This document shows positions 1-10,756 of a stretch of 64,000 nt of DNA, in pieces. How positions within the stretch are numbered: position 1 is the first letter of the stretch; every line of letters starts with the position of its first letter. A program made the translations under genes and the position numbers. The notes beneath the pieces were generated by a model. The model did not search any database, was not told the origin of the DNA, and worked only from the letters and a program-made list of their open reading frames with translations. The DNA comes from Trachythela sp. YZ-2020 (taxonomy: Eukaryota; Cnidaria; Anthozoa; Malacalcyonacea; Clavulariidae): NCBI GenBank assembly GCA_016169945.1, contig JADLSH010000212.1, forward strand, positions 1,892,001 to 1,956,000, in the 5' to 3' direction.

Positions 1-213
1 CATTCAGTTTTCCGAAGAATTTCTATTCTGAACATGTTTTTTCGCTGCTCTTTCGGTACTTATTCCATGAATATAAAATACTATAAAATGCCGCCATTTT
101 GTTTTTGCTACTCACTGTATATGAGCTGAACTATATTATAAAAATATATATATATTAAATATATATTTTCGCTTACCTCAAAACTTGTCTGCAATATATA
201 TATATATATATAT
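1..213. repeat. AT-rich flank with TA microsatellites
   Basis: No coding signal. It holds two TA runs (about 143-171 and 192-217). Between them is a short partial copy of the Penelope pseudo-LTR end (gcttacctcaaaacttgtct), suggesting a further truncated copy. Confidence 0.6.
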
Positions 214-332
214 ATATACGTGTAGGTTTAGGTCTACGAAACGCAAAGAGTGCTCGACAACATATAGTTAGAGCAAATTATAGATTTTCGCTTACCTCAA
301 AACTTTTCTGCAACAGGCTGTTTCATCTGTAA
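214..332 (-). repeat. Penelope pseudo-LTR, copy at 3' side of element 1
   Basis: This 119-bp block recurs, apparently identically, at 2565-2683 in the same orientation and brackets the coding part of the minus-strand Penelope element. Direct repeats of this kind (pseudo-LTRs) are typical of Penelope-like elements. It includes the downstream half of a candidate hammerhead ribozyme. Confidence 0.75.
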
Positions 333-348
333 AAGAATCATCAGGCAG
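308..348 (-). ncRNA. Candidate type I hammerhead ribozyme (Penelope element 1)
   Basis: On the minus strand the order is CTGC, CTGATGA, a 13-nt stem II, GAAA, CAGCCTGT, T, GCAG. CTGC and GCAG pair as stem I. CUGAUGA and GAAA are the invariant hammerhead core. ACA pairs with TGT as a 3-bp stem III around GCC, and cleavage would follow the T of GTT. Weak points are a U-U at the base of stem II and U rather than C at the cleavage site. Hammerheads are known in pseudo-LTRs of Penelope-like elements. An identical 41-nt motif lies at 3525-3565. Confidence 0.6.
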
Positions 349-375
349 TTTACAAGTATCGAAAGAAATGACCGC

Positions 376-2545
376 TTATATGCTTCCTGCCGGGGCGTGG
401 GGGTGTGTGTGGGAGACAATGTGTGCATGCATGGCTTTGTTTGCGTTGTTTACGCGAAATTTGTTACGATGACGACATCGTGAAATTATTTCAGCTCTTT
501 TGTTGAGTAAACAATCCTTGTTTTTTTCTTTCAAAATACAAAATTTTTCTTCTAAACATAAATTGCATCGTTTTGATCCTCCCGTATACGAAATAGAATG
601 TTTTAAAATTTGCCAATTAATACTGAAATCCTTATTGTTTTCTTTCAATGTCCAAATATATTTCGAAAGTTCCGTGTCATTTGCATGCTTTTTATGCTGA
701 AAAGATTTGGTGTGGTTGGCCAATCAGTTGCTTACTGTGACTGTTGCTTTGTATACTATGTCCCTAGTCATGCATTGATTTTGAAGCGGGCAAATGGTGT
801 TTTTTCTACAACTGCAATTGGTAGTGTCTCTCTGCTGTGGCTTGTTATTTCTAGATATGCGTGCATTGTGTTTAGTGATTACTGACTTAATATTGTTCAT
901 GCAGCTATAGCTTACTTTAACTGTATTTCTGTTAAAAATTTTATGTAGCTTGTGGTGCGGTGGAAAATGCTTGTCAATTAGACTAAGGAAATTACGTCCC
1001 ATGTTTGTGCTAACACTCTTGCTAAATGGTGGGTTGAACCAAATGATGTTGCGTTGCCTATTCCTGCGTTGTTTTTGCGGTGTGTGCTGAGTGTAGCTAA
1101 GTTCATGATTAAAGTTGCTATGCCTAAGTGCGTTCTGATATATGGGTGCAGATTCCTGAAAAGTTTGCTCATCTGATGAAAGAAGTGCGATGCGCTTGTT
1201 AATTGATGCAGGTAGTTGCCTTGTGATGCTCGGTGGGTGATTAGAGTGCATATTTATGTATAGTGGATCGTCATTGGGCTTCCTATAGGGCCTATATTTT
1301 CCATTGTTAAGGTCGAAAGTTACATCTAAAAAGTTTACAATGCGTAAATTTGATTCGGCGGTAATTTTTAGGTCAAACTGCTCGAAAATTTTGTGGAGAT
1401 CTTTTCTTGTTTTGTCTGCTAAACGTGCTGATTTACTTTTTATAATAGCCAAACCGTCATCTCTATATAGGCCGATGCTTTCTTTGCCAAATTTCTTACT
1501 CAGGTGGTTTAAAATGAAAAGGCCTACTAACTCACAAATTTCCGCGCCGTCGAAACTGCCCATGCTAACGTCAAACAAACTATGGCTATCTTTTTTTATC
1601 CATGAAATTCCGGTATTGAAAAGGAGAGATTCTAGCGTGTTTTATCATTGAAATATCGTTTTCAGGTATAGTAGCCAAATTTGAAGCCCAAGATAAAGCT
1701 TGGTCCAATAGTTTTTCAGAAATAGATGGGTAGAAATCGACAATGTCAAACGAAATAAAACTGTGTCTGTCCTTATCTTTTATATTGCCAAACCACTGAA
1801 TAACTTGTTTTGTATTCCTCCATTGATTTAAATTCAGTTTTTCTCTCAAATTGGAATTAATTTTGTCCAAAATAACTTTGCTTATTTTTCCGGATTCGCT
1901 TTTAGCGGGATTAATTAATCGGCATTTTGGATTGTTTTCGAAATTTTCTTTGTGATCTTTTAAAGATATAAATGCTTCGCGTTTTTTCATTTTTTCAATT
2001 CTGTCGCCGATTCCTAAATTGTTCGAAATGTTTTTTAGTTCTGAATCAATTTCATCTATAGTGTCCTCGGATCCATGCTTATATGTTTTTGTGATGTTGT
2101 CATGTAAGAGCTTGTTGTATGTGTCGAGCGAGGTTTCATAAATATTCCTAGTTTTGTCTGCAAAAATGAAAATGTTGGGAGACGAATTGATTTTCTTTAG
2201 ATCGTTAGTCAAAGATTTCTGAAATTGGTTCCTATATGGCCGAAATTGTAAATTTTCGATTAATTTTATAAGGTCGTCTTCGAAAGGTTTCATTTCCGGA
2301 ATAGAAGGAGGTGTTTTGTTGGATGCAAGGCCGAAATGGTTGTTTTGGTTTTCACATTTTTTGTTTTTATTAAGAAAGAAATTAGCTTTCCATCTCATAC
2401 GTTTTATTACACTTTCTACTTTTTCAATCAAATTTTTCAAATAAGCGTCCTGTGATGGTATAGGGATATTCTTTAGTGAATAGTCAAATCGAAATTGCCG
2501 CATTTTGAAGTTAAATAGAAATGAATAACGTAAACAAGAGTGCAC
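376..2545 (-). pseudogene. Penelope-like element 1: reverse transcriptase plus damaged GIY-YIG endonuclease
   Basis: Three open segments form one Penelope-type polyprotein. 2545-1586 carries the N-terminal region and RT motif SFDIVDFYPSIS. 1578-724 carries GLYRDDGLAI (the YxDD active site) and the linker with a Cys cluster (NCSCRKNTIC). 723-376 carries the rest of the GIY-YIG region (CNLCLEEKFCIL). The first join, near 1655, is a 2-nt loss in an A run. The second is an in-frame 51-nt deletion that leaves TGA at 724-726. Compared with the copy at 2691-3497, the deletion removes the NYIGMTATTFKER stretch, so the endonuclease core is gone. The family copies itself by target-primed reverse transcription. 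The element lies between direct pseudo-LTRs. The copy is dead, although its RT part is nearly intact. Confidence 0.88.
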
Positions 2546-2564
2546 AACCGATATACGGGTGCGA

Positions 2565-2683
2565 ATATACGTGTAGGTTTAGGTCTACGAAACGCAAAGA
2601 GTGCTCGACAACATATAGTTAGAGCAAATTATAGATTTTCGCTTACCTCAAAACTTTTCTGCAACAGGCTGTTTCATCTGTAA
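2565..2683 (-). repeat. Penelope pseudo-LTR, copy at 5' side of element 1
   Basis: Same 119-bp block as 214-332, offset by 2351 bp with no difference seen by eye. It ends inside the hammerhead stem II region and joins directly to the oppositely oriented second copy. Confidence 0.75.
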
Positions 2684-2696
2684 CAGCCTGTTGCAG
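2659..2696. repeat. 15-bp perfect inverted repeat at head-to-head Penelope junction
   Basis: CTGCAACAGGCTGTT (2659-2673) and its exact reverse complement (2682-2696) flank an 8-nt loop. Each arm is the downstream half of the hammerhead motif (GAAA side, stem III, stem I), so two hammerhead halves meet in opposite orientation at the junction of the minus-strand and plus-strand copies. Confidence 0.85.
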
Positions 2697-3497
2697 AACA
2701 TGAGCAACTTTAATCATGAACTTAGCTACACTCAGCACACACCGCAAAAACAACGCAGGAATAGGCAACGCAACATCATTTGGTTCAACCCACCATTTAG
2801 CAAGAGTGTTAGCACAAACATGGGACGTAATTTCCTTAGTCTAATTGACAAGCATTTTCCACCGCACCACAAGCTACATAAAATTTTTAACAGAAATACA
2901 GTTAAAGTAAGCTATAGCTGCATGAACAATATTAAGTCAGTAATGACTAAACACAATGCACGCATATCTAGAAATAACAAGCCACAGGAGAGGGACACTA
3001 CCAATTGCAGTTGTAGAAAAAACACCATTTGCCCGCTTCAAAATCAATGCATGACTAGGAACATAGTATACAAAGCAACAGTCACAGTAAGCAACACAAA
3101 CACGATCAAAAATTACATTGGCATGACTGCAACCACATTCAAAGAGCGATTGGCCAACCACACCAAATCTTTTCAGCATAAAAAGCATGCAAATGACACG
3201 GAACTTTCGAAATATATTTGGACATTGAAAGAAAACAATAAGGATTTCAGTATTAATTGGCAAATTTTAAAACATTCTATTTCGTATACGGGAGGATCAA
3301 AACGATGCAATTTATGTTTAGAAGAAAAATTTTGTATTTTGAAAGAAAAAAACAAGGATTGTTTACTCAACAAAAGAGCTGAAATAATTTCACGATGTCG
3401 TCATCGTAACAAATTTCGCGTAAACAACGCAAACAAAGCCATGCATGCACACATTGTCTCCCACACACACCCCCACGCCCCGGCAGGAAGCATATAA
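2691..3497 (+). CDS. Penelope-like element 2: C-terminal linker and GIY-YIG endonuclease (5'-truncated)
   Basis: A 268-residue open frame matches the C-terminal part of element 1 almost word for word and begins just after its SAPIYQN region. The RT domain is absent. It keeps what element 1 lost: VYKATVTVSN, NYIGMTATTFKERLANH (YIG and the catalytic-Arg region) and the CNLCLEEKFC cluster. In Penelope elements this domain nicks target DNA. Without RT the copy cannot move on its own, though the endonuclease module looks intact. The first ATG lies in junction sequence, so the N-terminus is probably artificial. The copy ends in an inverted pseudo-LTR part and a TA run. Confidence 0.85.
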   Translation: MQNMSNFNHELSYTQHTPQKQRRNRQRNIIWFNPPFSKSVSTNMGRNFLSLIDKHFPPHHKLHKIFNRNTVKVSYSCMNNIKSVMTKHNARISRNNKPQERDTTNCSCRKNTICPLQNQCMTRNIVYKATVTVSNTNTIKNYIGMTATTFKERLANHTKSFQHKKHANDTELSKYIWTLKENNKDFSINWQILKHSISYTGGSKRCNLCLEEKFCILKEKNKDCLLNKRAEIISRCRHRNKFRVNNANKAMHAHIVSHTHPHAPAGSI

Positions 3498-3524
3498 GCG
3501 GTCATTTCTTTCGATACTTGTAAA

Positions 3525-3565
3525 CTGCCTGATGATTCTTTTACAGATGAAACAGCCTGTTGCAG
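3525..3565 (+). ncRNA. Candidate type I hammerhead ribozyme (Penelope element 2)
   Basis: Same 41-nt arrangement as 308-348, here on the plus strand: stem I CTGC 3525-3528, core CTGATGA 3529-3535, stem II 3536-3548, GAAA 3549-3552, short stem III 3552-3560, predicted cleavage after T3561, stem I return GCAG 3562-3565. It sits after the endonuclease stop, in the 3' pseudo-LTR region. Confidence 0.6.
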
Positions 3566-3590
3566 AAAAGTTTTGAGGTAAGCGAAAATC

Positions 3591-3616
3591 TATATATATA
3601 TATATATATATATATA
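3591..3616. repeat. TA microsatellite
   Basis: Uninterrupted TA run directly after the element 2 pseudo-LTR end. Confidence 0.95.
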
Positions 3617-4325
3617 CAAACAGAGACTTCAAATTTCATATTTTTTTCTGTAACAGCCTGTATAGCTTTTCAGGTGGAACGTACATTCACTCAAGTCTAC
3701 ATCAGCTATAGAACTTGAGAATTATTACTGAATATGTCAGTTAAGAAAGGATTAAACTAAAACAATTAGTCTAATACGCACATGTTAATAGCGAAGACAT
3801 GAAAAGTTGTAGAGTACATTTGTTGGCATTTTGCAATATGAGTGACGAATTGTCTTACATAAGCAAATTATTTGCATTGTTTCCTTCCTTTATGCCAGAC
3901 AATGGCAGGTAACCGAAATTATGAAAATATTTCCTTCTGAATATTTATGTTTATAGAAATGAAAAAAGAACTACACAAATCTATTGTGAGTTGCAGAAAT
4001 TGTAGGACGCTTTAAAGCATTTTCCTGTTATAAGTAAAACGACGCCATTCTGTTTTTAACAACAACACCGATGAATAAATTGAAGCCCGCACTTCCGCGA
4101 GCTAATTGCATGGCAATTCCGACCATCCAAATGTCCAGCCGCTTATCAGCCAGAATATAATTTTTCGAATTTTCCTATGCCTCCCTTATCTTTCGTTGCA
4201 TTTTAAATAGGCTTAATATGCTTTCATTTTCTATTCCGATACGTTAATTTGTGCTTATTCGCTTTGCAAAAGCAAAGCGCCTCCAACCGTGTCGTTTGCC
4301 ATGAACGATGATTCCAATTCCATAT
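3617..4325. other. No gene seen
   Basis: AT-rich, stop-dense in all frames; no repeat structure beyond a short copy of the hammerhead arm (gtaacagcctgt) at about 3650. Confidence 0.5.
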
Positions 4326-4333
4326 GGTGAACT

Positions 4334-5332
4334 CAGGGCGACTATAAGATAGGGCGGCGAAACGGCAATGTAACCCCTGATAAATGTGTGATGCGCGGGA
4401 CCACCCAAATATTCTTCTTATGCATGTGGAGACATTTTTATTTGTTAAAGAAAATTACCACAAATTTGTTATATGCACAGGCCAGAAATTACTATTGTTC
4501 TAGTTCGGGAAAACATTGAATAGAACAAAGGTTACTAAGCATTAGAATGATCTACATGAGTGAATAGCTCTTATACATAATTCTAATGCTTAGTTACTTT
4601 TGTTCTATTCAATATTTTCGCAAACTAGAACAATAGTAACCAGGCATGTGAGTTATCCGAAGTTGTGAATTGGGTAGCAACGACGTAAACACACTGATGT
4701 AAACAGCGTTAGCCAAATGTGTCTATTGCCTGTCATACTTTCCCCAGTTAAATGACCGGTTGGTGCGCATTCAATGGCAGGTAGCAAAAAAGTTCAAAAC
4801 ATTAAGAAACGATATTTATACCAAATATACATCAATTAATGGTCTAACTGCCCTGGGATTTACTAAGTTCTGGTGCTATAGCAAAAAAAGTTCAAAAATT
4901 ACACGACAAAATTGGGCAGGAATAAAGTTTAATTTCGTGGCAGTGTTGTCTTAAAAAAAGCTACGTTCTAGCTCGATTCTAAGGTACGAAATTAGTAAAT
5001 TGTTTTGCGAGCGGGGCGAAATTGGACAGGGAAGTCACAAAAATTTCGAGATTTAAAACACCAAATTTTATATGTTAGATAGTACAGAACGCCTTAAAAC
5101 TTGTTGTATGAACGGTAAAAGGCTTGAATAACATCTTGAAAAAATACAGCAACGATCGACTGAATAATTTTTAAAATATTAATCATTTACTCGATCCACC
5201 TGAAGTTTTTTCCACTCCTTGTTGTTTTTATAAAAATTACACAGGGGCCGCGTCGCCCCAGTCCCAAAGCGCATCACACATTGATCACGACATTATCTAG
5301 CCGTTTCGCCGCCCTATCTTATAGTCACCCTG
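4334..5332. mobile_element. hAT-like non-autonomous DNA transposon (MITE), 999 bp
   Basis: Terminal inverted repeats of about 32 bp start CAGGGCGACTATAAG and end CTTATAGTCACCCTG (two mismatches seen). They are flanked by a perfect 8-bp duplication GGTGAACT at 4326-4333 and 5333-5340. CAGGG/CCCTG termini with 8-bp target duplications are the hAT signature. There is no transposase ORF, so it would need a helper in trans. Confidence 0.85.
4489..4639. repeat. Foldback hairpin inside the hAT-like MITE
   Basis: Two 60-bp arms (4489-4548 and 4580-4639) are reverse complements with a few mismatches around a 31-nt loop. It may be part of the MITE or a smaller element inserted into it. Confidence 0.8.
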
Positions 5333-5728
5333 GGTGAACTGTAATAGCGCTTGGCCGATAAAATGTTATTTTACTTCTTTTCGTTGCAGTTTTTCTTGAC
5401 TTTTTAAAGCGTTTTTAGATTTCCTGAAAATTAAACTGTCCATGAAATTTCGTTCAATTTAAATTCGATATATATTTACTATATCTTGAAAATATTTACT
5501 TCCAAACGATCAGAATAATCGTGGGTTTTATTTATATATTGTACTCGTTATATACTCGATATTGCTATACAATAATATTATATAGAATCTATTAAAATTA
5601 ATTACACAAGTTGATTAACGTAAACTATATTATATAAAACTATATATGTATTTAATATTAGTATAATTTCAGTAGTAAAAAATGGCTTTCGAGGCATCTG
5701 ATTGGCTAACTGAGCAGTAAATCTGAGG

Positions 5729-5758
5729 CAATATTTACTGACCAACCAGTAAATATTG
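5729..5758. repeat. 12-bp perfect inverted repeat upstream of the recombinase gene
   Basis: CAATATTTACTG (5729-5740) and CAGTAAATATTG (5747-5758) with a 6-nt loop, about 15 bp before the proposed start codon. It could be a recombinase binding site, a promoter element or chance; none can be shown here. Confidence 0.5.
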
Positions 5759-5773
5759 CTTTTCAATGAAAAA

Positions 5774-7233
5774 ATGGCTGCACAAAATCGTTTTGTTCAA
5801 ATTTCGGAAGAAGAAATTGAAGAAGTTAAGGCAAATGCCATTCCAAAGAACACAAAAGTGGCAACAAAATTTCGTGTAAAACTATTTCAAGGTAAGAACT
5901 TTTTTAGTATAAAACAATTTATTTATAAATAAAAAACTAGCGAATATTAACAAAAAGGGGCGACACAGTGACAGTAAAATTTAAATGTTTTTTCCGACTG
6001 TTTTCTTACAACAGAATGGTTTTTACAACAAGAAGAATTCACTTCAGAATTTGAGAACATGGAAATACCTGAAATGAACAAATGTTTATACAAATTCTAC
6101 ATGTCAGCTCGAAAAAAGGATGGTTCGTTTTATAAGAAAACAAGTCTAAAGTCAATCCGGGCAGACTTAGACCGTTACCTTCGCTCAGCACCGCACAACA
6201 AGAAATTCTCAATTTGTGACGGTGTAATATTTCATGAAGGAAATCAAACACTTCATTCCTACCTCAAGCATCTAATTGGCAGTGGCAAATAGCTGGCACA
6301 GTTCACAAAAATCCCTTGACACCTGAAGCCGTCGAACATCTCTTCCAGAAAGGCGAATTGACCAGCGCTGAAACATGGTGTCCTCGCGGCATGATGCAAA
6401 CAGTGTGGTTTTACCTTTCGCTGTACTTTGGCAAACGCGGACGAGAAAACCAGGGCCTCATCAAGAAGTCCATGCTTCGTCTTTGTTTACTAGCCGATGG
6501 AGACGAATATTTCGAGCTCAACAAAGACGAACCCGGAGCGGTGCTTTCTAGCAAGAATCATACTGGCGGCCTCGAAGGAACTGAAGATCACTCGGACGGC
6601 AAGATCTTCGCCGTAGCAAATTCACCAAGATGTCCCGTCAAAACCATTAAAAAGTACCTCAGCCATCTTAATCCCGACATTGAGAATCTATTCCAGCGCC
6701 CAAAAGATCTGTCGGCGAAGTTTAATCCTCGGCAAGCCTTGATTTGGTACGAGAAGAAGGCAATTGGCCATAATACGCTCGACAACATGTTGCGATTTAT
6801 GTCAGAAAGAGCTGGTATCGCGCCGTACTACACTAACCACTCGCTGAGAGCCACAACTGTTACCATCCTGTCTTCCAACAACGTCGAAACACGGAAAATT
6901 AAAGCGGTGACTGGCCACCGAAGCGATACGAGTATCGAAAGCTACTGTGATAGACCAACTCTGAGTCAGTTCAAGCACATGTCATCGACGCTCAGCTCGT
7001 TTGTTCATGGCGAAGAAGCTACAGCAGCAACCTCATCTTCCTGGATCATCCCCGCAGAAGTTGCTCCATCTCAATCGGTTCCAGAAAGCCAATCAAGAGT
7101 TGCAAACAACACAATCTCCCTTGCTACGAACGAGGAAAACATTATCCAAAGTAGTGCGAGTCCTGCATCCATTCTTCAATCTGGCACATTTCAAGGATGT
7201 TCGTTCATGTTTAACATTACAAACAACAAATAA
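5774..7233 (+). pseudogene. Crypton-type tyrosine recombinase (DUF3504-like), one intron, one frameshift
   Basis: Exon 1 (5774-5891) encodes MAAQNRFVQIS and ends at a GTAAGA donor. A 123-bp intron ends with a TTACAACAG acceptor. Exon 2 starts at 6015 and reads through CLYKFYMSARKKDGSFY, the N-terminal half typical of DUF3504/QRICH1-type proteins. A one-base loss in an A run near 6287-6289 gives TAG at 6290. The C-terminal half resumes in the next frame (6289-7233). It has the tyrosine-recombinase marks: first Arg in YFGKRGREN, HSLR (HxxR) and the Tyr of HRSDTSIESYC. The tail GCSFMFNITN is usual for the family. Cryptons integrate as circles without transposase-type nicking. Restoring one base would open the whole frame (about 445 residues), so it could be a young element, a domesticated copy or an assembly error. 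It is more GC-rich than its flanks. Confidence 0.82.
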
Positions 7234-7527
7234 CATTGTATTGAACCTGTTGTAACTGCTTGATTTGTTGAAAATCCGAGTTATTTAAGCACGATCTTTT
7301 GCTTCTTTTACAGTAAATTGTATCGTTGTTGTTTTATAAAACGAACTGCGAACGAAGGCGAAATGGCGAAAGGTCATGTCACATGTGATGTCGCGTGACT
7401 CGAGCAGGAAGTTATTTATATTCATAACGGAAATACGTATTTTAACAATTATTTTAATTAAAATTAATTACAAATTTGTTGTATAATTCACTTTTTTACT
7501 AAAACATTATTCTAAAAATTATACTAA

Positions 7528-7633
7528 AACAATTATTCGCCGCAGGCTCAGTGATTCCAAGCCTATATTCACTTCGCCTTCGGCTCAGTGAATATAGGCT
7601 TGTAATCACTTCGCCTTCGGCGAATAATTGTTA
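7528..7633. repeat. About 106-bp hairpin element
   Basis: Arms 7528-7575 and 7587-7633 are near-perfect reverse complements with apex ttcgccttcggctca. Ends read CAATTATTCGCCG and CGGCGAATAATTG. A related hairpin in the other orientation lies at 16411-16484. Confidence 0.8.
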
Positions 7634-7729
7634 AATATATCTAAAAAATCTCTACCTATCCAATTTAAAACTATACTTGTTGATAGCATAAACTAGTGTA
7701 CTATTTTTAAAACGCTCTGTTTTACAAAA

Positions 7730-8275
7730 AAAATTGTAAATCTTTTGACCATCTGTCCAGGTCTATATCTTTCTCTTATATCATTCAATCTTTTTGGTAT
7801 TAGTCCGTGAAGTCTATGCGATGGTTCTAACATATCCTCAATAAGCGAAGCACAAAGATTATTCCTGCGTTCTTCTATAGGGTCAATAGATTGCTCTCGA
7901 TCAATAAGCAGTCGTAGCCACCATGGCCTGGGTAGATTAATTTGAGAGCACGTTTTTGAATTTTTTCAATATTCTTCTTTTGTGTCAAACCACCTCTCCA
8001 AATTTGCGCCCCTTATTCCAGAAGAGAACGAATCACGGTACAATAGAATGCTAATAGGTCACCTTTAGATGCGCCATAGCTCCTTAAAATCTTCAGTAAA
8101 TAAAGACGCTTTGCAACCTTTTTTGTGACGTACTCAGGGTTGGTGCTCCATTTCAAGTCTTCATCTATGCATAGTCCTAATTTTACACGGCATATCTGAT
8201 TGTTCCCAATGTCAATATGTGGCATTTCCGACTTCGAAAGTCGATTATCATTTCTTGGCATTTTCTCCCATTTAG
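7730..8275 (-). pseudogene. LINE reverse transcriptase C-terminal fragment
   Basis: The minus strand reads CIDEDLKWSTNPEYVTKKVAKRLYLL, then FYCTVIRSLLE, IWRGGL and IEKIQKRALKLIYP. These are the regions after the RT palm of CR1/L2-type LINEs. Stops and frame changes split it, and it lacks the catalytic part and endonuclease. It resembles LINE C at 47.5-48.3 kb (DLKWNDHVDSIVKKTSKRLYFL). Confidence 0.75.
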
Positions 8276-9674
8276 TTCATTTTATCATCTGTTGCAAATT
8301 GTACTAAGCTATTTACATTTCTTTGGGTGTTACCAATTGGATTACCAGATGAATGGTTAGATACATCAATGACTTAATCTAATAAACATTACACTGTCTT
8401 AATCTTCACCTGCGTCACATAACAGTTCCTGGTCGTCAGGTATAGTAACCAGCAGAAGTTGGTTTATTTTATGAATATTGCAGATGATGACATAAGGTAG
8501 TTCAATAAACTCTGCTAAGAATGGCTACCGCACGTAATACAAATCAGGAAGTTGTTATTCGGGGTAGCGTATACCTAACGTAACTATTAAAGGATATATA
8601 ATTGTGAGTATTGTGTATCACCATAGTTATGATATGTTCTATATATCACTGCGAGTTACAATTGAGAGTAATCAGCGATAATATATATGGCAAATATTCA
8701 TACCTTTAGTTTAGATTTTCTTTTAACTATTCAAGCAAGGATATCATAATAATTATAATAACACATACCTTTTCCGGGGGCTTATCCCCACTGGGAAAAA
8801 CTCGTTGAAAATCTCATATTGAAGAAACATTCGATCCATAAATCTCTCAGTGATACTGATAGCAGATAGCTTTAAGTTTGTATTTATTCTCAACGCGTGT
8901 ATTCACCGGCGTTGCCCGGCGCGTTAATGAGTATTTTGGTATTTCCGAGACGTGAGTGGACAACTCCAAGCTTCTAAACAGTATGCAGATTTACGTAAAC
9001 AGACGAATATTTGTATGAACGGTGTATTTTTCAATGGGATTTCAAATGCTAGCAAAGCAAACATTGTGGGGAAAGCTATATATAAGCGGTGTGAGAGATC
9101 TGAGATTGAGACCCGAGTTTGATACAGGCTTTTGTTAATACAATAAAGATTATTGCTGGATTTGATACACATTGGACACACTAGAGTAATAACTTTGCGT
9201 AAATAGAAATATTTATATATTTGACTATCATAACAAATGTGTGAGGTCAAATATTCTTAGCTAAACCCGATGTTTAACTATTAAAGCTTAACTTGACTTA
9301 AATTATCAAAAGTTTAATTGCGTTTTTACAAGTTCCTTTAAATGTAGAGTAAGCAAACTAGGTCTGACTTGTTTGACTGTGAAGTTTTCAAGGTTTAAGA
9401 TTGTAAAGTTACGTGCCAAAACGTGCAAGATGGAGCTGTCGCATCCTACCATTCTTTATTATCGTATGTTTGTAACCTTGGGAGTTTTATGCCGTATAAG
9501 TCCAGCTCTCTGTTACATATAAACGTAACTACAATACAAGGAAAGATGCGACAAAGTCTGACTTGCAAACGAAAAGGTATGCGCTTACAATAATAATTTT
9601 AAAAATATTGTTATATTAGATTAATGCGTTGTTGACTTCGGAATTTGCTGCTTGCTATATAAACCCTTTTCTAG
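8276..9674. other. No gene seen
   Basis: AT-rich and stop-dense. The longest open stretch (8924-9250, minus) shows no recognisable motif. No clear repeats. Confidence 0.5.
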
Positions 9675-10321
9675 GCCATTAATGCTCCAATTCGTTTAGT
9701 TAATATTTAAAACAATTCAGAGACAATAAAGTACACACAATGTTGTGGGAGAAGGGTTGTTGGGGAGAAATGCTCCGATTATACTTTAAACTAAGGCCAA
9801 AGTGTCACCCCACAGACTCATTGTTTAAACTAATTAATGTACTCAGGGGTATTGGTGCCCATGTTGGACTCTAGTGTAATTGACGTCCTCAGGGGGTATT
9901 GGTCCCCATGTTGGACTGGTGACATCCTCAGGGGGTATTGGTCCCCATGTTGGACTGGTGCAATTAATGTCCTCAGGGGGTATTGGTCCCCATGTTGGAC
10001 TCTAGTGTAATTGATGTCCTCAGGGGGTATTGGTCCCCATGTTGGACTAGTGACGTCCTCAGGGGGTATTGGTCCCCATGTTGGACTGGTGACGTCCTCA
10101 GGGGGTATTGGTCCCCATGTTGGACTGGTGCAATTAATGTCCTCAGGGGATATTGGTCCCTATGTTGGACTCTAGTGTAATTGATGTCCTCAGGGGGTAT
10201 TGGCCCCCATGTTGGACTGGTGCAATTAATGTCCTCAGGGGGTAGTGGTCCCCATGTTGGACATGATCTACTTTAATCTAATATTTTAACTGTATAGTAC
10301 ATCGATTTGTGAGTCTATGGG
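9675..10321 (+). mobile_element. Minisatellite-bearing non-autonomous element, copy 1
   Basis: A leader (about 9675-9837, with tgttgtgggagaagggttgt) precedes a tandem array and a tail ending gtgagtctatgg. The same leader, array and tail recur in reverse orientation at 29677-30170, so the unit moves or duplicates as a block. A fixed leader, variable minisatellite core and fixed tail are known for Helitron/Helentron-derived short elements; that assignment is inference. No coding sequence. Confidence 0.7.
9838..10265. repeat. Minisatellite array (GGGGGTATTGGTCCCC units)
   Basis: About ten units built on cagggggtattggtccccat followed by gttggact, with optional inserts such as tctagtgtaattgatgtcct. 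Unit length varies from about 37 to 56 bp. Each unit has a short internal GGGG/CCCC dyad. Confidence 0.92.
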
Positions 10322-10756
10322 ATACGCGTATGACAAAAAAATACTAGGTTTATCTACACATGTGAAAATCTCACATCTGGTTGTCAAGTTGTTGGCTTCA
10401 TAACAAGCTCGTAGAAAGCCTGTCGACAACGTGTAACAAGCTTGTCATTTTATCAACGTTGTGTCATATTTATGGCAAAGTAGAATTTATATAGTAGAGC
10501 GATTGAATAAATTGATAAAATTGTCAATATGTATGCTTGTGTAGGTGGCGCTTTGAATGTGGCAACCTCGTAGGCTTTGTATTGGTAACACGTTTGTTGA
10601 TCTGAGTTTACACTTCGCCTTAACACCTCGTCAATGTTATACAGTTAATTAGAGAAAGTGGTCATTTAGGAACATGTCATTTTGCCGTATAATAACCGTT
10701 GTATCGTTGAAACCGTGCGAACACGACGCTGTGGTTTTTCAGTTTGGGGTGAGATT

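Noticed and set aside
1150..1185. ctgatgaaag as another hammerhead core in Penelope element 1
   Set aside because: It lies in coding sequence, on the opposite strand to the element, with no matching stem I or GAAA-stem III arrangement.
376..3497. Host GIY-YIG nuclease gene
   Set aside because: RT motifs, pseudo-LTRs and multiple copies show a Penelope retroelement.
9838..10265. CRISPR-like array of repeated GGGG/CCCC dyads
   Set aside because: Units vary in length, have no unique spacers, and a second copy lies in a transposon-like block; everything else is animal DNA.
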